Part shown: in pieces, positions 53,513 to 64,000 of the stretch
Position numbering within the stretch: the first letter of the stretch is position 1
Layout: every line of letters begins with the position of its first letter
Source of the DNA: Zantedeschia hybrid cultivar
Lineage: Eukaryota > Streptophyta > Magnoliopsida > Alismatales > Araceae
Length of the DNA stretch: 64,000 nucleotides
Direction: 5' to 3'
NCBI GenBank assembly: GCA_030544215.1
Contig: JARZZO010000013.1
Span: 25,713,229 to 25,777,228 of the forward strand
Translations under genes and position numbers: made by a program
The notes under the pieces: model-generated
What the model saw: the letters and a program-made list of their open reading frames with translations, nothing else
The model's database searches: none
Told to the model about the DNA's origin: nothing

Positions 53513-53664
53513 CTGAATCGCGTCGCTGTTGGTCGACGCTATTCAAAACAGAACTTTATTTTCACAGAAACTCAGGCAGCAGACAGCAGAGAAAGTTGAC
53601 TGAAAGGCGTCTGGGTTGGGCGACGCTAATTAAAACGCGTCGCTGCTCCTGGACGCTGTTCAAG
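53513..53664. repeat. Three dyads in the E leader
   Basis: One single unit (CTGAATCGCGTC, GCTGTTGGTC, GACGCTATTCAA) and one overlapping pair. The arms match B1, while the ten-base spacers differ. Confidence 0.87.
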
Positions 53665-53930
53665 TCACAGATCCAGTATTTTAGGAGAAATTTTTGGATC
53701 GATTCCCCCTCAAGCAAACAGGATAAAAGCGATAAATAATCAGCTCATACGAATCTTTTTTTTGTGTCAAATTTTAACAGGATGATTTTATCAAATAAAC
53801 AACTAAAATACCAATCAATCACACAATCTTTTATCACAGAAACAGTTTTTCAACTAATCAACGGGGAGGGCAAGATTTTGTCGCAGGGGTGTGCACGTGG
53901 TGCACGTAGGAATAAGAACTAAACTAAAAA

Positions 53931-53946
53931 CTCACCGATCGGTGAG
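53931..53946. repeat. 16-bp perfect palindrome in E leader
   Basis: CTCACCGATCGGTGAG is the counterpart of 48596-48611 with paired changes at the centre. The adjacent stem is GTCTC..GAGAC. Confidence 0.8.
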
Positions 53947-54031
53947 GGCGTCTCGAGAGACACAGGTGGTGCACCGTGGGTGCCCGATTGATAACAACAA
54001 GAACAAAGAATTAAAAAGATGGCGAGACCAA

Positions 54032-54049
54032 GTCCCACCGTGATCGCTA
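54032..54049 (-). other. Primer-binding site of element E
   Basis: The minus strand reads TAGCGATCACGGTGGGAC, one or two bases different from B1. Confidence 0.75.
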
Positions 54050-54056
54050 AGAAAGC

Positions 54057-55441
54057 TGTGAGTGCTCAAATTGGGTGTGTGATTATCATGAAAATTATGT
54101 TGTTTATGTGAAAAAATAAACCTATTAAAAAGAAACTAGGTGATGTGATCGCCACAAACTTTTAACTAAAAAGTTCCAAAAGAAAGATTTGATCGCCTAC
54201 CTGTTTGGACGTAGGAGATGTTGAGTTCTTGGTTCCCCTCCTTCAGCCGCCAGAAGAAAGAGAGCCTTTTTTATCCTTGTTCTTGCTTTGGCTGCTTACT
54301 GGGCTTTGAGGATCATCCAGATGCCTTGTTGTTTGCTGTTGATTTCCTCTTCTTGATTCTCCTTTTGTACCTTGCAAGAAATGGAAAGAAATAAAGAACA
54401 ATGAGAACTCAGGCATATGTAGTATCCATTCCAGAAGAAATTTTAAATATGCAACTAAACAAACGAACTCACTTGTTGAATGGTCTTTTAAACCCCTTTA
54501 ACAAATAGGTTTGGAAAATAATGCTAGTGTGTGTCTGTGTTGCATGGAGTGATGTGATGAAAATGTGAGAAAGATGCAGAAATTAATTGAAAGTTAAGCT
54601 AGGTGGCCCCTAGAAAGCCTTGGTCTTGAAAGGATCTTGAATGGACGAAGAATGGATGAAGAAAGGATGCCGACTCCTGGAAGCAACAGCACCTCGATCC
54701 TTCAGCGTTTGGACGTCGTCTCCTTGAATCGCACACGAATTATCACTCTTACTAAAATCACTATCACTTTCACTTGCATCAACATCACTCTCTTCACCAT
54801 CACTATCACTGACTGTCACTTGACCAAGAGGCTGGATATTTATAGACTTTTACATTCGCGGATTTATATAAAGAAATTTTTTAAGTTTATCCAGCTTAAC
54901 CAACAGATAAATACGGATTAATTCATCATTATCTGTAATTATTTAAAACGCGTCGTCCCTAGAAGACGCCTTTTAGACTAATTAAGAAAAGGATAAACAT
55001 CCGGAAAAGTTCATTATTATCTGTAATTATCTAAAACGCGTCGCCTCTTGGAGACGCCTTTTAAGCTAATTAAGATAAGGATGAATATCCGGAAAAGATA
55101 TAGAAACAACTTAGGAAACCTAAATTGCGTCGTGCCTGGCAGACGTCTTTTAGCCAATTAATTAATTAATTAAAATTCAAATTTAAATATATGAATAAAC
55201 TCTAAATGGCGTCTTCACAGGTAGACGTCTTTTAGACTTCTTCATATTTTAATCAAAATTTGAGCTAAAATCAATTTAATTAATTAACTTAAATTACGTA
55301 TGTCTGACCCGATACCATTTAGATAATTAACCCAAAATGATCAATAAAAATTAACCAATGATTAAATATCAGACCATTCTGAGGCATTTATTGTATGATA
55401 TTAAATTTACTCAAAATGATGTCAAAATTAACATGTCTACA
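54057..55441 (-). repeat. 5' LTR of element E
   Basis: This 1385-bp LTR starts TGTGAGTGC and ends TCTACA, related to the B1 LTR but with extra sequence at about 54300-54830. TATA box at 54837-54844 and four dyads follow. It lies directly against the plus-strand integrase relic. Confidence 0.9.
54943..55235. repeat. Four 34-bp dyads in E 5' LTR
   Basis: Each is 12 + 10 + 12 bases; for example TTAAAACGCGTC, GTCCCTAGAA, GACGCCTTTTAG. The nearest unit starts 99 bases upstream of the TATA box. Confidence 0.88.
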
Positions 55442-56078
55442 CAAGCCTGATGCGGTACATATGGAGGTATTCGGCTTGGCAATAGGTTATGTGTACCGAA
55501 TGATAATAAGCTAAGAAAAGAACTAATGGTTGAAGCTCATAAATATAAATTCTCTATATATCCAGGGAGCAGAAAGATGTACTGAGATTTGAAGAAGACT
55601 TTTTAGAGGTTAGGCATAAAGAAGGGTATTGCAGACTTTGTAACTAGACGTTTGACCTATCAGTAGGTAAAAATTGAACATCAAAGACCTGCTAGTACAT
55701 TGCAGTAGATGGAAATACCTCAATGGAAATGGGGGCATATCATTATGGACTTCATTACTAATTGTTCACAACTAGGAAGAAGCATGATATGATATGGGTG
55801 ATTGTGGATCGGCCAACCAAGTCTACTTAATTTCTGTCCATTCACAAGACCCAATCATATGAGGAGTTGAGTAGATTGTACATAGAAGAAATTATTCAAC
55901 TCCATGGTGTACTAGTATCCATCATATTAGAAAGGGATTCTAGATTAACTGTTCGATTCTGGAAGAGTTTACGGGAAGCATTGGGCACATAGTTAAAGTT
56001 TAGTTCTACTTTTCATCCTCAGACTAAAGGTTAAGATGAGAGGACTATAAAGGTGCTCGAAGAATGTTGAGAGTGTGT
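55442..56078 (+). pseudogene. Plus-strand integrase relic between E and B2
   Basis: Readable with several stops: a start like LCVPND.KLRKELMVEAH, a zinc-finger region (IADFVTRRLTYQ), WKWGHIIMDFITN, VIVDRPTKST, LYIEEIIQLHGVLVSI, LERDSRLTVRFWKSLREALGT and FHPQTKG. This is the integrase core of a plant chromovirus in the opposite orientation to everything else in the window. It is the oldest layer seen here. E's insertion left its right edge at 55441, and B2's LTR begins at 56079. Confidence 0.8.
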
Positions 56079-57339
56079 TGTAGGCACTCAAATCATGTGT
56101 GTGATGTTCATGAATTTCATGTTGTTTGTATGATGAATAAAACTATTGGAAATTAAAGAAAACGTGATCGCCAGAAACTGTAAAGTTTCAAAAGAAAGAT
56201 TGATCGCTTACCTTTTTAGATTTGGGAGATTGAGTCCTTGATTCCTTCTTTTCGGCCGGCCAAAGAAAGAGAGCCATTTTGTTGATGTGTTCTTGCTTTT
56301 GATTTCTTGATGGTTATTCCTTTGGATCTCCTTCTTTCTTCTTCTTTGTACCTTGTAAAAGAAAGATTAAACAATAAAGAATCTAATTAGAATTAAAGTA
56401 GAGTAGTATCTATTTTAATAAGAAATTTAAACATGCAACTAAACTAATCTACTCACTTGATTGTGGTTCTTTAAACCCCTAATATGCATATAAGTTTGGA
56501 AAATAATGATGTGTGTATGTGTGAACATGAAGTGATGATGATGAAGAACTATGAAAAACAATGAATAAACTATATGAAATTAATGAAAAGCTAGAAAGAA
56601 ATTAGAGAAAGAAGATGGTTGGTTAGCTCCTCCATAGCCTTAATCTTCAAGAGCTTCAAAGGATGACTAGGATGAGGAAGAAGAAGCCTTAGATGAAGCT
56701 TCTCTTACTGTCCACGTTTTTCTCCTCTAGAACCTTCAAACACCTTGCCTTGAGCTTCAAAATCTTGTTGTATTTATAGGAATAGGTTTAAGGGTATTTT
56801 GGGCTTCAAAAGGACTCTCTCTCGCAGTCGGACTTATCTTGGATGAGCATGGAAGAGTTAGCAACCTTCCCAACTTCGAAAACTAGATTATCTTAGCCAA
56901 ATCATATTAATAAGGAAACTCCCAAATTGCGTCGCCCAGACAGGACGTCATTTGGTTAATTAAAGCGACTAAAATAGAAAGAAAATTTGAAAAGGAAACC
57001 GAAATACATTAGGAAACCTAAATCTCGTCTCCCAAAGGTGACGTGCTTTAGATAATTAGGAAATTAATTCTAATTAAAAATTATAAACCCAGACGGATTA
57101 GAACTTAAATGGCGTCTCCCTTAGGTGACGCTATTTAGTTAAATCTATCTGAATTTAAAAATTTAATTCTGAACTGATTTCGGCAAGGAGCTAAATGGCA
57201 TCGCCACGGGCGACGCTAATCAACAAATTCAAGAAAAATTAATAAAAAATAATTAACGATTAAACATCAGACCATTTTGGGACATTAGAATCGTGACATG
57301 AAATTTACTTAATATGAAGTCAAAATTAGCATCTCTACA
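56079..57339 (-). repeat. 3' LTR of B2
   Basis: The LTR is 1261 bp, TGTAGGCACTC to TCTACA. It is related to the B1 and E LTRs over the ends, TATA box and dyad cluster. Confidence 0.88.
56932..57224. repeat. Four dyads in B2 3' LTR
   Basis: Arms vary (AAATTGCGTC, AAATCTCGTC, AAATGGCGTC, AAATGGCATC). The last unit has a nine-base spacer, the only exception noticed. The cluster begins 154 bases from the TATA box (56771-56778). Confidence 0.83.
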
Positions 57340-58398
57340 GCTGTCCAACCTTAGCATTGACTTTGAAAGGGAGTGAAATAAAATAGAATGTACTGAAAAG
57401 ATGGTGTCAAAGTGTGATGTGACACGCTCTCAACATCATATGATTAGAATTTTTTTCAAAATAATTAATGAAATAACTCAAAAAGATCAATGGAATCAAT
57501 CATGTCTGGATGAAAGAGACAAAGTAAAACAAATAAGGTCGATCAACTTCCACGATTGGAAAGTACTCCAGGTCACAAACCCTACAGGTTTCATTATGGA
57601 TAGCGATTACCAGCCAATATGGACGTGCAAAACCATGATGGATCTTAAAGGAAGCAAAAAAATATTTTGGATAAAGAATCCAAGTAAAGATAGAATTAAA
57701 AAGACATCTTCAAGAAGACCTCAAAGATAATCGAGAGATCAATTCAGAATGGAATATTTCACATCTCGTTAGGATTTTTTTTTTTAATCAATGATCTGAA
57801 ATTTAATCAATAATTAATTCTTATCATAATTATTTCAAAATCCTACATGATGCATGCTAGGCTAAAATAAAAATATAAAATAAAAAAATATAAATTAATA
57901 AGGATAATATTGTTAAACTGTCATTGATGAGTCAAGATACCTGTTCTTACGATTCAATACTACGCCGAAGCTTGTTTGTCCACCACTGTTTTACAAAAGC
58001 GGAACCATCGTCCCCATCAATTAACAATCTAACGGCCTATCTGTGCAATTAAAAATTCTCTGGAATTGTCACTGTTTTTGTTGAAGGGGAACTCAAATTC
58101 TAATTTTATCAAAACTACAAGGTCCTTGATATACTCTAATAAATATTTAATATATAGTAATGCAATGCAAATCAATTACATATAGGAATATAAGGATAGA
58201 GATAACCGTCTTTTTGGTCATTGTTGGGACTTAGTGAAACTCCCACAGTGGGACCTTATTGGAAACTTCAGCATCATTTTCATTTCCTTAAATTTTCCTA
58301 CACTCAGAATTTGTCAGTAAGTTCATGCAAATAGATACTCAACATCAAATATTAGCAATTATGGAATTTCATGAAAATAACAGCAAGGCAAAAAAGGC
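57340..58398. other. Spacer between B2 LTR and PMD1 pseudogene
   Basis: Collinear with B1 32678-33724, AT-rich, no gene seen. Similarity without a shared reading frame suggests constraint on non-coding sequence or simply common descent. Confidence 0.6.
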
Positions 58399-58462
58399 AT
58401 CAAATGGCGTCGCTGTTCCCAGACGTGAATTAAATGACGTCGTCCCGTCCAGATGCCATTTA
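58399..58462. repeat. Two dyads upstream of the B2 PMD1 pseudogene
   Basis: An overlapping pair (TCAAATGGCGTC..CAGACGTGAATT and AAATGACGTC..AGATGCCATTTA). It lies 108 bases before TATAAA at 58570-58575, matching the B1 layout. Confidence 0.78.
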
Positions 58463-58738
58463 ACTTACAGAAACTGTTATTTACTCTGACTCAAATCCGA
58501 ACTCCACTTTCCTTCAATGCACATCCCTCTTCCAATTTGGAAAGGGCTCCTCAATCTCGCAAATTCCTCTATAAAGCCTCCCCTTCTTCATATCAAAATA
58601 TTACAATAAGCAATCAAGAAGGAAAGTTGAAGGATTCTCTCCAAAACTCAAGAACAAGAGGGGAAGAACAAGAAGAAATCAAGGTGAATTGAACAATCGA
58701 TTTATTCAAGGAAGATGATAAATTCTTCAAGCAAAAGG

Positions 58739-60112
58739 ATGAGAAAGACTATTGAAAAGTTCTCTGAAGTGAAAGATCATATAAGTGGACGAGATCCTAA
58801 CTTACAAGTAAACTAATCCCTCTTCTATTCTCTTTCCATGTTCTCCATATTCCAAATTGCTTGGGCATAATAAGATTATTCCAATCTTCTTTTTTATCTA
58901 GGGATATCCTTTCTTCTCCGGTCCAATATGATTTTCTTCTCTTCCATGAATCCAAAAGTTAGCCAACAAGATTAATCTCTCCATGCAATTCTATATTGCC
59001 AAGTGGCATATCCAAGGGTTGATTATTTATGCCAAACATTACAGAAGCACAAGCATGGATTGGACTGCTATGGGCGCTTTGACCGAATTGTGGCATCCAC
59101 AAACTCATACCTTTCTTTTTGCCACATTCGAAGCCACTATCCTCTTAGAAGAAGCCGAACTCCTATTGGGCCTTCCTAAGCTCAAGATCAACAATGATGA
59201 ACCTGATTTTAGTGATATGATGTTCATGAGGGAAAAGATCACGGGTCAACAATTGTTGGAAAAAATTATAAATAAGCCAAAGAAAATTCAACGCTGTCTT
59301 ACTAAGAAGGGAATCAATCTTATTAAATTAGCTGAATGGACTTTAAAGAAGATTGAAGATCTCGAGGATGAAGAAATAGAGCACATGATGAAGGCATTCA
59401 CCACATGCTTGGCTGGAGTTTTACTATTCCTTGCCCAAGACAATGTCCTAGAAGATGATCAGATAAGTGTAATCAATGGGATTTTCGAGGGAAAGCAAAT
59501 CAGCGCAGGGTTCTAGTCTATCTTTACAGTGGACTCTCTGCAGCTTCTACGGGTCAATCTCCTTATAGTAGCATGCTACTTCTAGCTCTATGGGTGAAAT
59601 TCCACTTTAAATTCAAGCATAACAAAGAGAAAGTTCCAAGGATATCTCAGGCATATCAGCGCAGTCCTATCTTCCATATTGCCAATATTGTGAAGTTCAT
59701 TGACAACATGACCAATCGGGTGCCCAACCTCAAGACTCGAGTTGATTGGCGTGCTTACTTCAAGACTATGCTCATAACTGAATTCGAATCTAAGCCACTT
59801 GCTCTCATAGAAAAAGCGGTTCATGTGCACCCTGGTGCTGGCACAGAACTTTGACTGATCGGTGCGACCGAGTTCATTCTTTATAATCCACATCGCTGTC
59901 ATCCTCAACTTGGTATGCCACGCTATGAATTTCTAGAAATATCTTCTCTTTCTCCAATTAAGAAGTGGGCATTAGGTACTGACGAAGATTTTGAGGCGAC
60001 AAAACTCATTGCTACTCTGTGGAATATCGGCTTCACCCGTTGTGTTAAACTTCCTCATGAAGCCAATAAAGAACTATGGAAATCATATGTAAAGGAGCTT
60101 ATGAAAATCTGA
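58739..60112 (+). pseudogene. B2 PMD1 pseudogene
   Basis: Exon 1 (58739-58807, MRKTIEKFSEV) has the same 69-nt length as in B1, and the intron (58808-58901) keeps GT and AG. Exon 2 carries TGA at 58929-58931 and 58947-58949, a one-base deletion near 59510 that ends a 177-codon frame at 59516, and another TGA at 59852-59854. The PMD signature survives (MGALTELWHPQTHTFLF, EEAELLLGLP). The end (EATKLIATLWNIGFTRCVKL) matches B1. It was a functional gene in an ancestor and is now dead. Confidence 0.82.
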
Positions 60113-60925
60113 CCTTAAAAACTCTCTCTTATTCTTCCATCCAACTTGATGTATTTTGCTTTATTTCCAATGACGAAATCATTCCTTTATTGCAACAAAA
60201 TCATTCATTAACGTTATGCAATTTTTTTTGTATTATTCCTTGAATAAAACTGTGGTTTTTCCTCAAAATACTAAGGTTCGGGCTAATTTAATTCAAATCG
60301 TGTCGACTTAGAGAGACGCTTTTCAGTCGAATTCAATTTTTGAAAATAAATATTTAATCCTTAAAAAGCACAAATCGCGTCTTGACGGGGAGATGCCTTT
60401 CTCTCTTCTCTACTATTTTCTAGAGATTTCCAACAATAATTCACTGAATAGCGTCCTCCTTCAGAGACGCGTATTACTGATTATTCCGTATTTCCGTGGT
60501 ACGGCCCTGACCGAAAAAGGTAGTTAATTCCAAAAGGCGTCGCCCTAAGGGGACGTGTTTAAACAATTTCAAAAATTTTCTGTTGCCATCTCAATTTGTG
60601 CGCCACTGAATGGCATCGCTGTTCCCAGATGCGATTTAACGAATTCAAAAAGGGTTGTACATGCCCGAGCCCCTTCTCTCTTCATTCTTCTTTTGGGTTT
60701 CTCTCTCTTCCCTTCTTCTTCTTCTCCGACGATCACCGGCGATTCCGGCGACCACCCTCTTGTTCCGACGTATCCGGCCATCCTCGCAAACTCCGGCGAC
60801 CACCTCCAACGCCGGCGACCCCCTCTTCAATCTCCTTTCTCATTTCTTCACTCTCTCCCACTCTCTTAAGCTCTCTTTCTCCAACTCTCCCACCTACCCA
60901 AGCTCTCTTTCTCTCTACACTCACC
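60113..60925. other. Spacer with five dyads upstream of the B2 PMD2 pseudogene
   Basis: Dyads start at about 60291, 60370, 60447, 60529 and 60605, each with a ten-base spacer, matching the five upstream of B1 PMD2. A CT-rich stretch (60660-60920) precedes the start codon. No TATA box was seen. Confidence 0.75.
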
Positions 60926-63792
60926 ATGGAACAAGGAGGGCCTAGCGATCTTGGTGGGAAGTGACATCAAGTTGCCGCGATCGACGTGGTGGAGGTGCTC
61001 GAAGAGATCGGCGATCGACGTGGCTTCATGGACGCCGAGGAGGCTCCACCCGCGGCTCAGGAAGGGGATGCGGCAGCAGCACCGGCCGTGGAAGCCAGCC
61101 CACATTAGGTAAGTCTCCCAAAACACCCTATTCATATTTAAAATTTCAATTTTTGGGGGAAAAGGGAGCTCCACCACAGGTTTTCGGAACCTGTGGTGAA
61201 TGGCGTCTGGGGACAGGGACGCCTTTTGAAACGCGTCTGCCTTACCTGATGCCTTTTAAAAATATTGATTAGTTTTATAAAAATTGATTATTAATGTTAT
61301 GTCCATGATTTTAATTAATTATTTGGACAATGCAGGGCATAATGAGGACCAGGATCTCCTGGGACCTGGTGGTGGCCTCCTATAGGGGTCTCCCAGACTT
61401 CCAAAAGGCGCGACTGGCAGAGATGGGATTTAGGGAGATCCTAGAGATAGAATCCTTTTGGATAGATTTAGTTCTATTCCAGGTTCTTAGAGAGCGATGG
61501 CATGCCGAGAGCTAGGCTTTCCTAATGCCTTGGGGACACATGATCCCCAATCTCGAGGATGTTGCTAGGATCACCGGCCTTCGGGTGGAAGGTCGGGCAG
61601 TTAGCGGGATCACGTATCCCGATTATCGAAGATTAGCATTAGAACTCCTAGGCTTAGAGGTGATAGGGATTGAGGGCCGAGAGTCTCGGACTCTCCTGAG
61701 GATAGCCGTCGAGAGATCCTTAGGACTAGTAGAGCTTAGGCAGTAGACGGATGAATCTAGGGAGAAGTTGAGAGAGAGACTGGCGAGGGCAGCAAGCGCA
61801 GTCTATTGTCAAGATCCGAGTGATAGAGCTAGTGTAGATAGAGATCTTAGGAGGTTCTTAGTCTTCTTCTTTGGTAGGCTTTTCTTCGGGACGAAGGGCG
61901 ACTACATCTACTGTCGTTTCTTAAGTCTTCTTGTAGATTTATATCGACTAGGCGAGTATGCCTGGGGTGCAACCCTTCTGGCTCACCTCTTCACCAACCT
62001 CTACGCGGTTGCGCCGGACCGGGAGACCACCATCAGCGGCTTCGCGCCATTCCTCTAGGTATTTAATTTGTTTTTAAGTTCATTTCATTATTATTATTAT
62101 TCAATGCAATGCATATGATGATTCTAACCTGTATGTGCATGTGTGCAGATCTGGACATATTATTATTTTCCTCTGGGCCGGGCGAGGCCTTCTCTCCTGC
62201 CAGCGGTGGTCCCTTTGGCTAGACGGTGGCGTCCGATAGTAGACACGGCGCTATAGCATCACCAGTTGACGGCCCTCCGCCGTCAATTCTTAGACTACCC
62301 AGAGTTGCTGGTAAGTTTTAAAATTCTTTTTTTGTCATTATTTAAATGTTAGATTGATTAATTGTTTTGTTAGAATGTTTACAAATTTGTTAAATTAACA
62401 TTTATTTGTTAAACATTTGATTAAATATTTGATTGATGATTTATAAGTTTATCATGACTTGTTGATTTTTATTATTAAATGCAATGTGACTAACCTATAT
62501 GAATGCAGGTTATCTGGCGTCCATACCTTGGTATGGACGATGCAGGACAGCCCTAGGTAGAGCAGGGGCGGGGCCGATTCGGGCGCCAGGTATGGCTACG
62601 CTATATGAATGAGATAGCCCTCCTGCGCTTGAAGCTGGTGATGCCGACACTGGAGTTACATCAGGAGTGGGTGGAGGAGGAGATCTCGGAGGGGATCGAG
62701 AGGACCATGCGGGGCAAGAAAGCCCGCACCGACTGGAGTGCCAAATTCTCGGATTAGCGGGATGACTGGCATCGGTATGGGATACCAATGGAATCACAGG
62801 CGGTGAGCAGTGACGCTTACCTCCAACGCTACCGGACTCACTACACGGCCCACCTCCAGCTACTCCATCCTCTCGATGTAAGTATGATGTATATTCATGA
62901 CATGAATGCTTCTTTTATTTTATTAATTATCTTGTTTATATTTGTGAATGTATGACATGATATGGTATGAATATGCAGGATGTGCGGGATGCCACCATCA
63001 TCACCCTCCGAGGCCACCTCCAGGATGTAGAGGCCTAGTTAGAGCAAGTACAGAAGGAGTTGAATGAGCTGGTAAGTGCAACATGCAAGAATGTTATGGA
63101 TAAACAATGAATGTTTTTAATATTATTAAATTGTTTTGACACTAACACACTGATGGTGATCTCCCTCATGTTACAGTGCGCCGCTTACACTCATGCTGCT
63201 CCTCCTTCATCCTCTGTTGCCGTTGGCTCGTCTTCCAGTGCCGCACATGAGGCCACCATCACTGACTTGCAGAGTCAGTTGGCTCTAGCCTTCCGTCGTG
63301 CCACCCAGGCTGAGGACGATGCTGCTGCCCGAGTAAGACTTCAACTTGCTTTTTTCATGGTATCCTTTTTTTGCTTGATTAGTTGGCTGACGGTGTCTTC
63401 TGTTCCAGGTCCAAGAGCTCTGTCGGGCTCTTGGAGAGAGATGTTGAGCTGGCACAGACTCGTGGTTCAGCAGCCCGTGTTGCTGACCTGGAAGAGCAAT
63501 TGGCTAGGCTTTCCGCCGGTGATCTTCCTAGCGAGTCCGATTGGAGAGTCTTCAAGGCCAGCTATCGGTTGCGGAGCACGAGCGCCAGAGCATAGAAGCT
63601 CGATACCAACGTGTGCGGCAGTGGGCGCTGGATCGAGGATAGGCCAATGCCTTCACTACCAGCATAGCAGTATCTTCCGGCCAGGCTGGGCCGAGTGCCA
63701 TGGGACCGTTGCCGCCACCGACTCGTAGGCCAGACGGGCCAGATGAGGCCCAGAGTCAGTTTGATGAGGGTGCGGGGGAGAGTCAGCCGTGA
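60926..63792 (+). pseudogene. B2 PMD2 pseudogene, seven exons
   Basis: Exons by GT-AG sites: 60926-61108, 61336-62058, 62149-62310, 62509-62877, 62979-63071, 63177-63332 and 63409-63792. Exons 4 and 5 have exactly the B1 lengths (369 and 93), and exons 1-6 are all multiples of three. Many stops (for example at 60962-60964, and before AFLMPWGHM in exon 2) and a frameshift early in exon 7 kill the frame. The PMD (FWIDLVLFQVLRERWHAES) and coiled-coil tail (RVADLEEQLARLSAGD) are still recognisable. Confidence 0.8.
61197..61262. repeat. Dyad pair in intron 1 of the B2 PMD2 pseudogene
   Basis: GCGTC and GACGC/GATGC alternate at 15-base steps (spacers TGGGGACAGG, CTTTTGAAAC, TGCCTTACCT). The position matches B1 intron 1. 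Confidence 0.83.
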
Positions 63793-64000
63793 AGGCTGCC
63801 ATCATGATGTATCTTCCTTTTGTTTTGAAAGTCCTGTGGATGGGCTTATACACTTGTACATGAACATTTTTAATACGTGAAGGGAGTTTCTTCATACTTG
63901 AATTGTCTTCATACTTTTCTCCGTTGACCTTCCTTTCATACCTGCGCATGGCTTGAACAAACAACGTAAATATCTATTGGAGCTTAGCCCCTTACCCAGT

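Larger units (their letters stand above)
53069..54031 (-). other. Leader of element E
   Basis: Non-coding and collinear with the B1 leader. It carries three dyads (53513-53664) and the co-varying palindrome (53931-53946). Confidence 0.75.
3132..55441 (-). mobile_element. Element E: fragmented Tat-lineage Ty3/gypsy host element
   Basis: E is the oldest minus-strand Tat element visible and has been split by three insertions. Its surviving pieces are 3132-3386 (segment beyond the G-patch), 30380-31632 (protease end, G-patch and downstream segment), 49767-54056 (gag, protease start, leader) and the 5' LTR at 54057-55441. Joined in that order on the minus strand, the pieces are collinear with the intact order in B1. 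Pol and the 3' LTR must lie left of element D, outside the window. The coding parts carry several stop codons. Confidence 0.85.
56079..64000 (-). mobile_element. Element B2: 3' part of a Tat element with antisense PMD pseudogenes
   Basis: The left end is the 3' LTR, followed by a polypurine-like tract (GGTTGGACAGC on the minus strand) and sequence collinear with B1 from 32678 to 38960. Pol, gag and the 5' LTR lie beyond the window. The host is the integrase relic; the candidate target duplication TGTGT (56074-56078) cannot be verified. B2 is more decayed than B1 and represents a related subfamily. Confidence 0.85.

Overview
The window is a block of nested LTR retrotransposons from a flowering-plant genome. 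The evidence is plant-type primer-binding sites (initiator tRNA-Met and a tRNA-Arg-like site), Tat/Ogre-lineage Ty3/gypsy polyproteins with a second RNase H, chromovirus gag and chromodomain remnants, and plant mobile domain (PMD) genes with short GT-AG introns. I see no ordinary host gene, rRNA or tRNA gene. The species cannot be named from the sequence. All similarities were judged by eye.

Layout (element letters are mine). D (1-3131, minus): the 5' LTR and part of the non-coding interior of an element primed by tRNA-iMet. E (3132-55441, minus): a Tat element with its 5' LTR at 54057-55441, cut into pieces by D, A and B1. A (3387-30379, minus, TSD AAAAC): a Tat-type element with Gag, protease and G-patch but no reverse transcriptase or integrase. 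Two chromoviruses sit in A's 3' LTR: C1 (3829-12549, TSD GTTTG) and C2 (13628-21908, TSD GTTGG). B1 (31633-49766, minus, TSD ACAGG): an 18.1-kb Tat element with 1045-bp LTRs, gag-pro, pol (RT, RNase H, second RNase H, integrase) and two spliced PMD genes in antisense. A plus-strand integrase relic (55442-56078) separates E from B2 (56079 to the window end, minus), a second Tat element whose antisense PMD genes are decayed but keep the same exon layout.

The most unusual signal is a 34-bp dyad: a 12-nt arm like CTAAAACGCGTC, an almost invariant 10-nt spacer of variable sequence, and a second arm like GACGCCTTTTAG. I count about 70 units. They occur in the LTRs of all three Tat elements E, B1 and B2, in the leaders of B1 and E, upstream of both PMD genes and inside the first intron of the larger one, and also in the LTRs of the unrelated chromovirus C2 (decayed in C1). 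In Tat LTRs and upstream of PMD1 the cluster lies about 100-150 bp upstream of a TATA box. A fixed spacing with free spacer sequence suggests a binding site for a dimeric protein. The element-encoded PMD proteins are candidates to act on it, by loose analogy with the VANC anti-silencing proteins of VANDAL transposons. That link is inference.

Most coding regions are broken, largely by C-to-T or G-to-A changes that create stop codons. No element here looks able to move alone. The best-preserved reading frames are A's 629-codon Gag-protease, B1's 766-codon Gag-protease-G-patch, B1's 844-codon RT-RNase H and B1's 420-residue PMD1.
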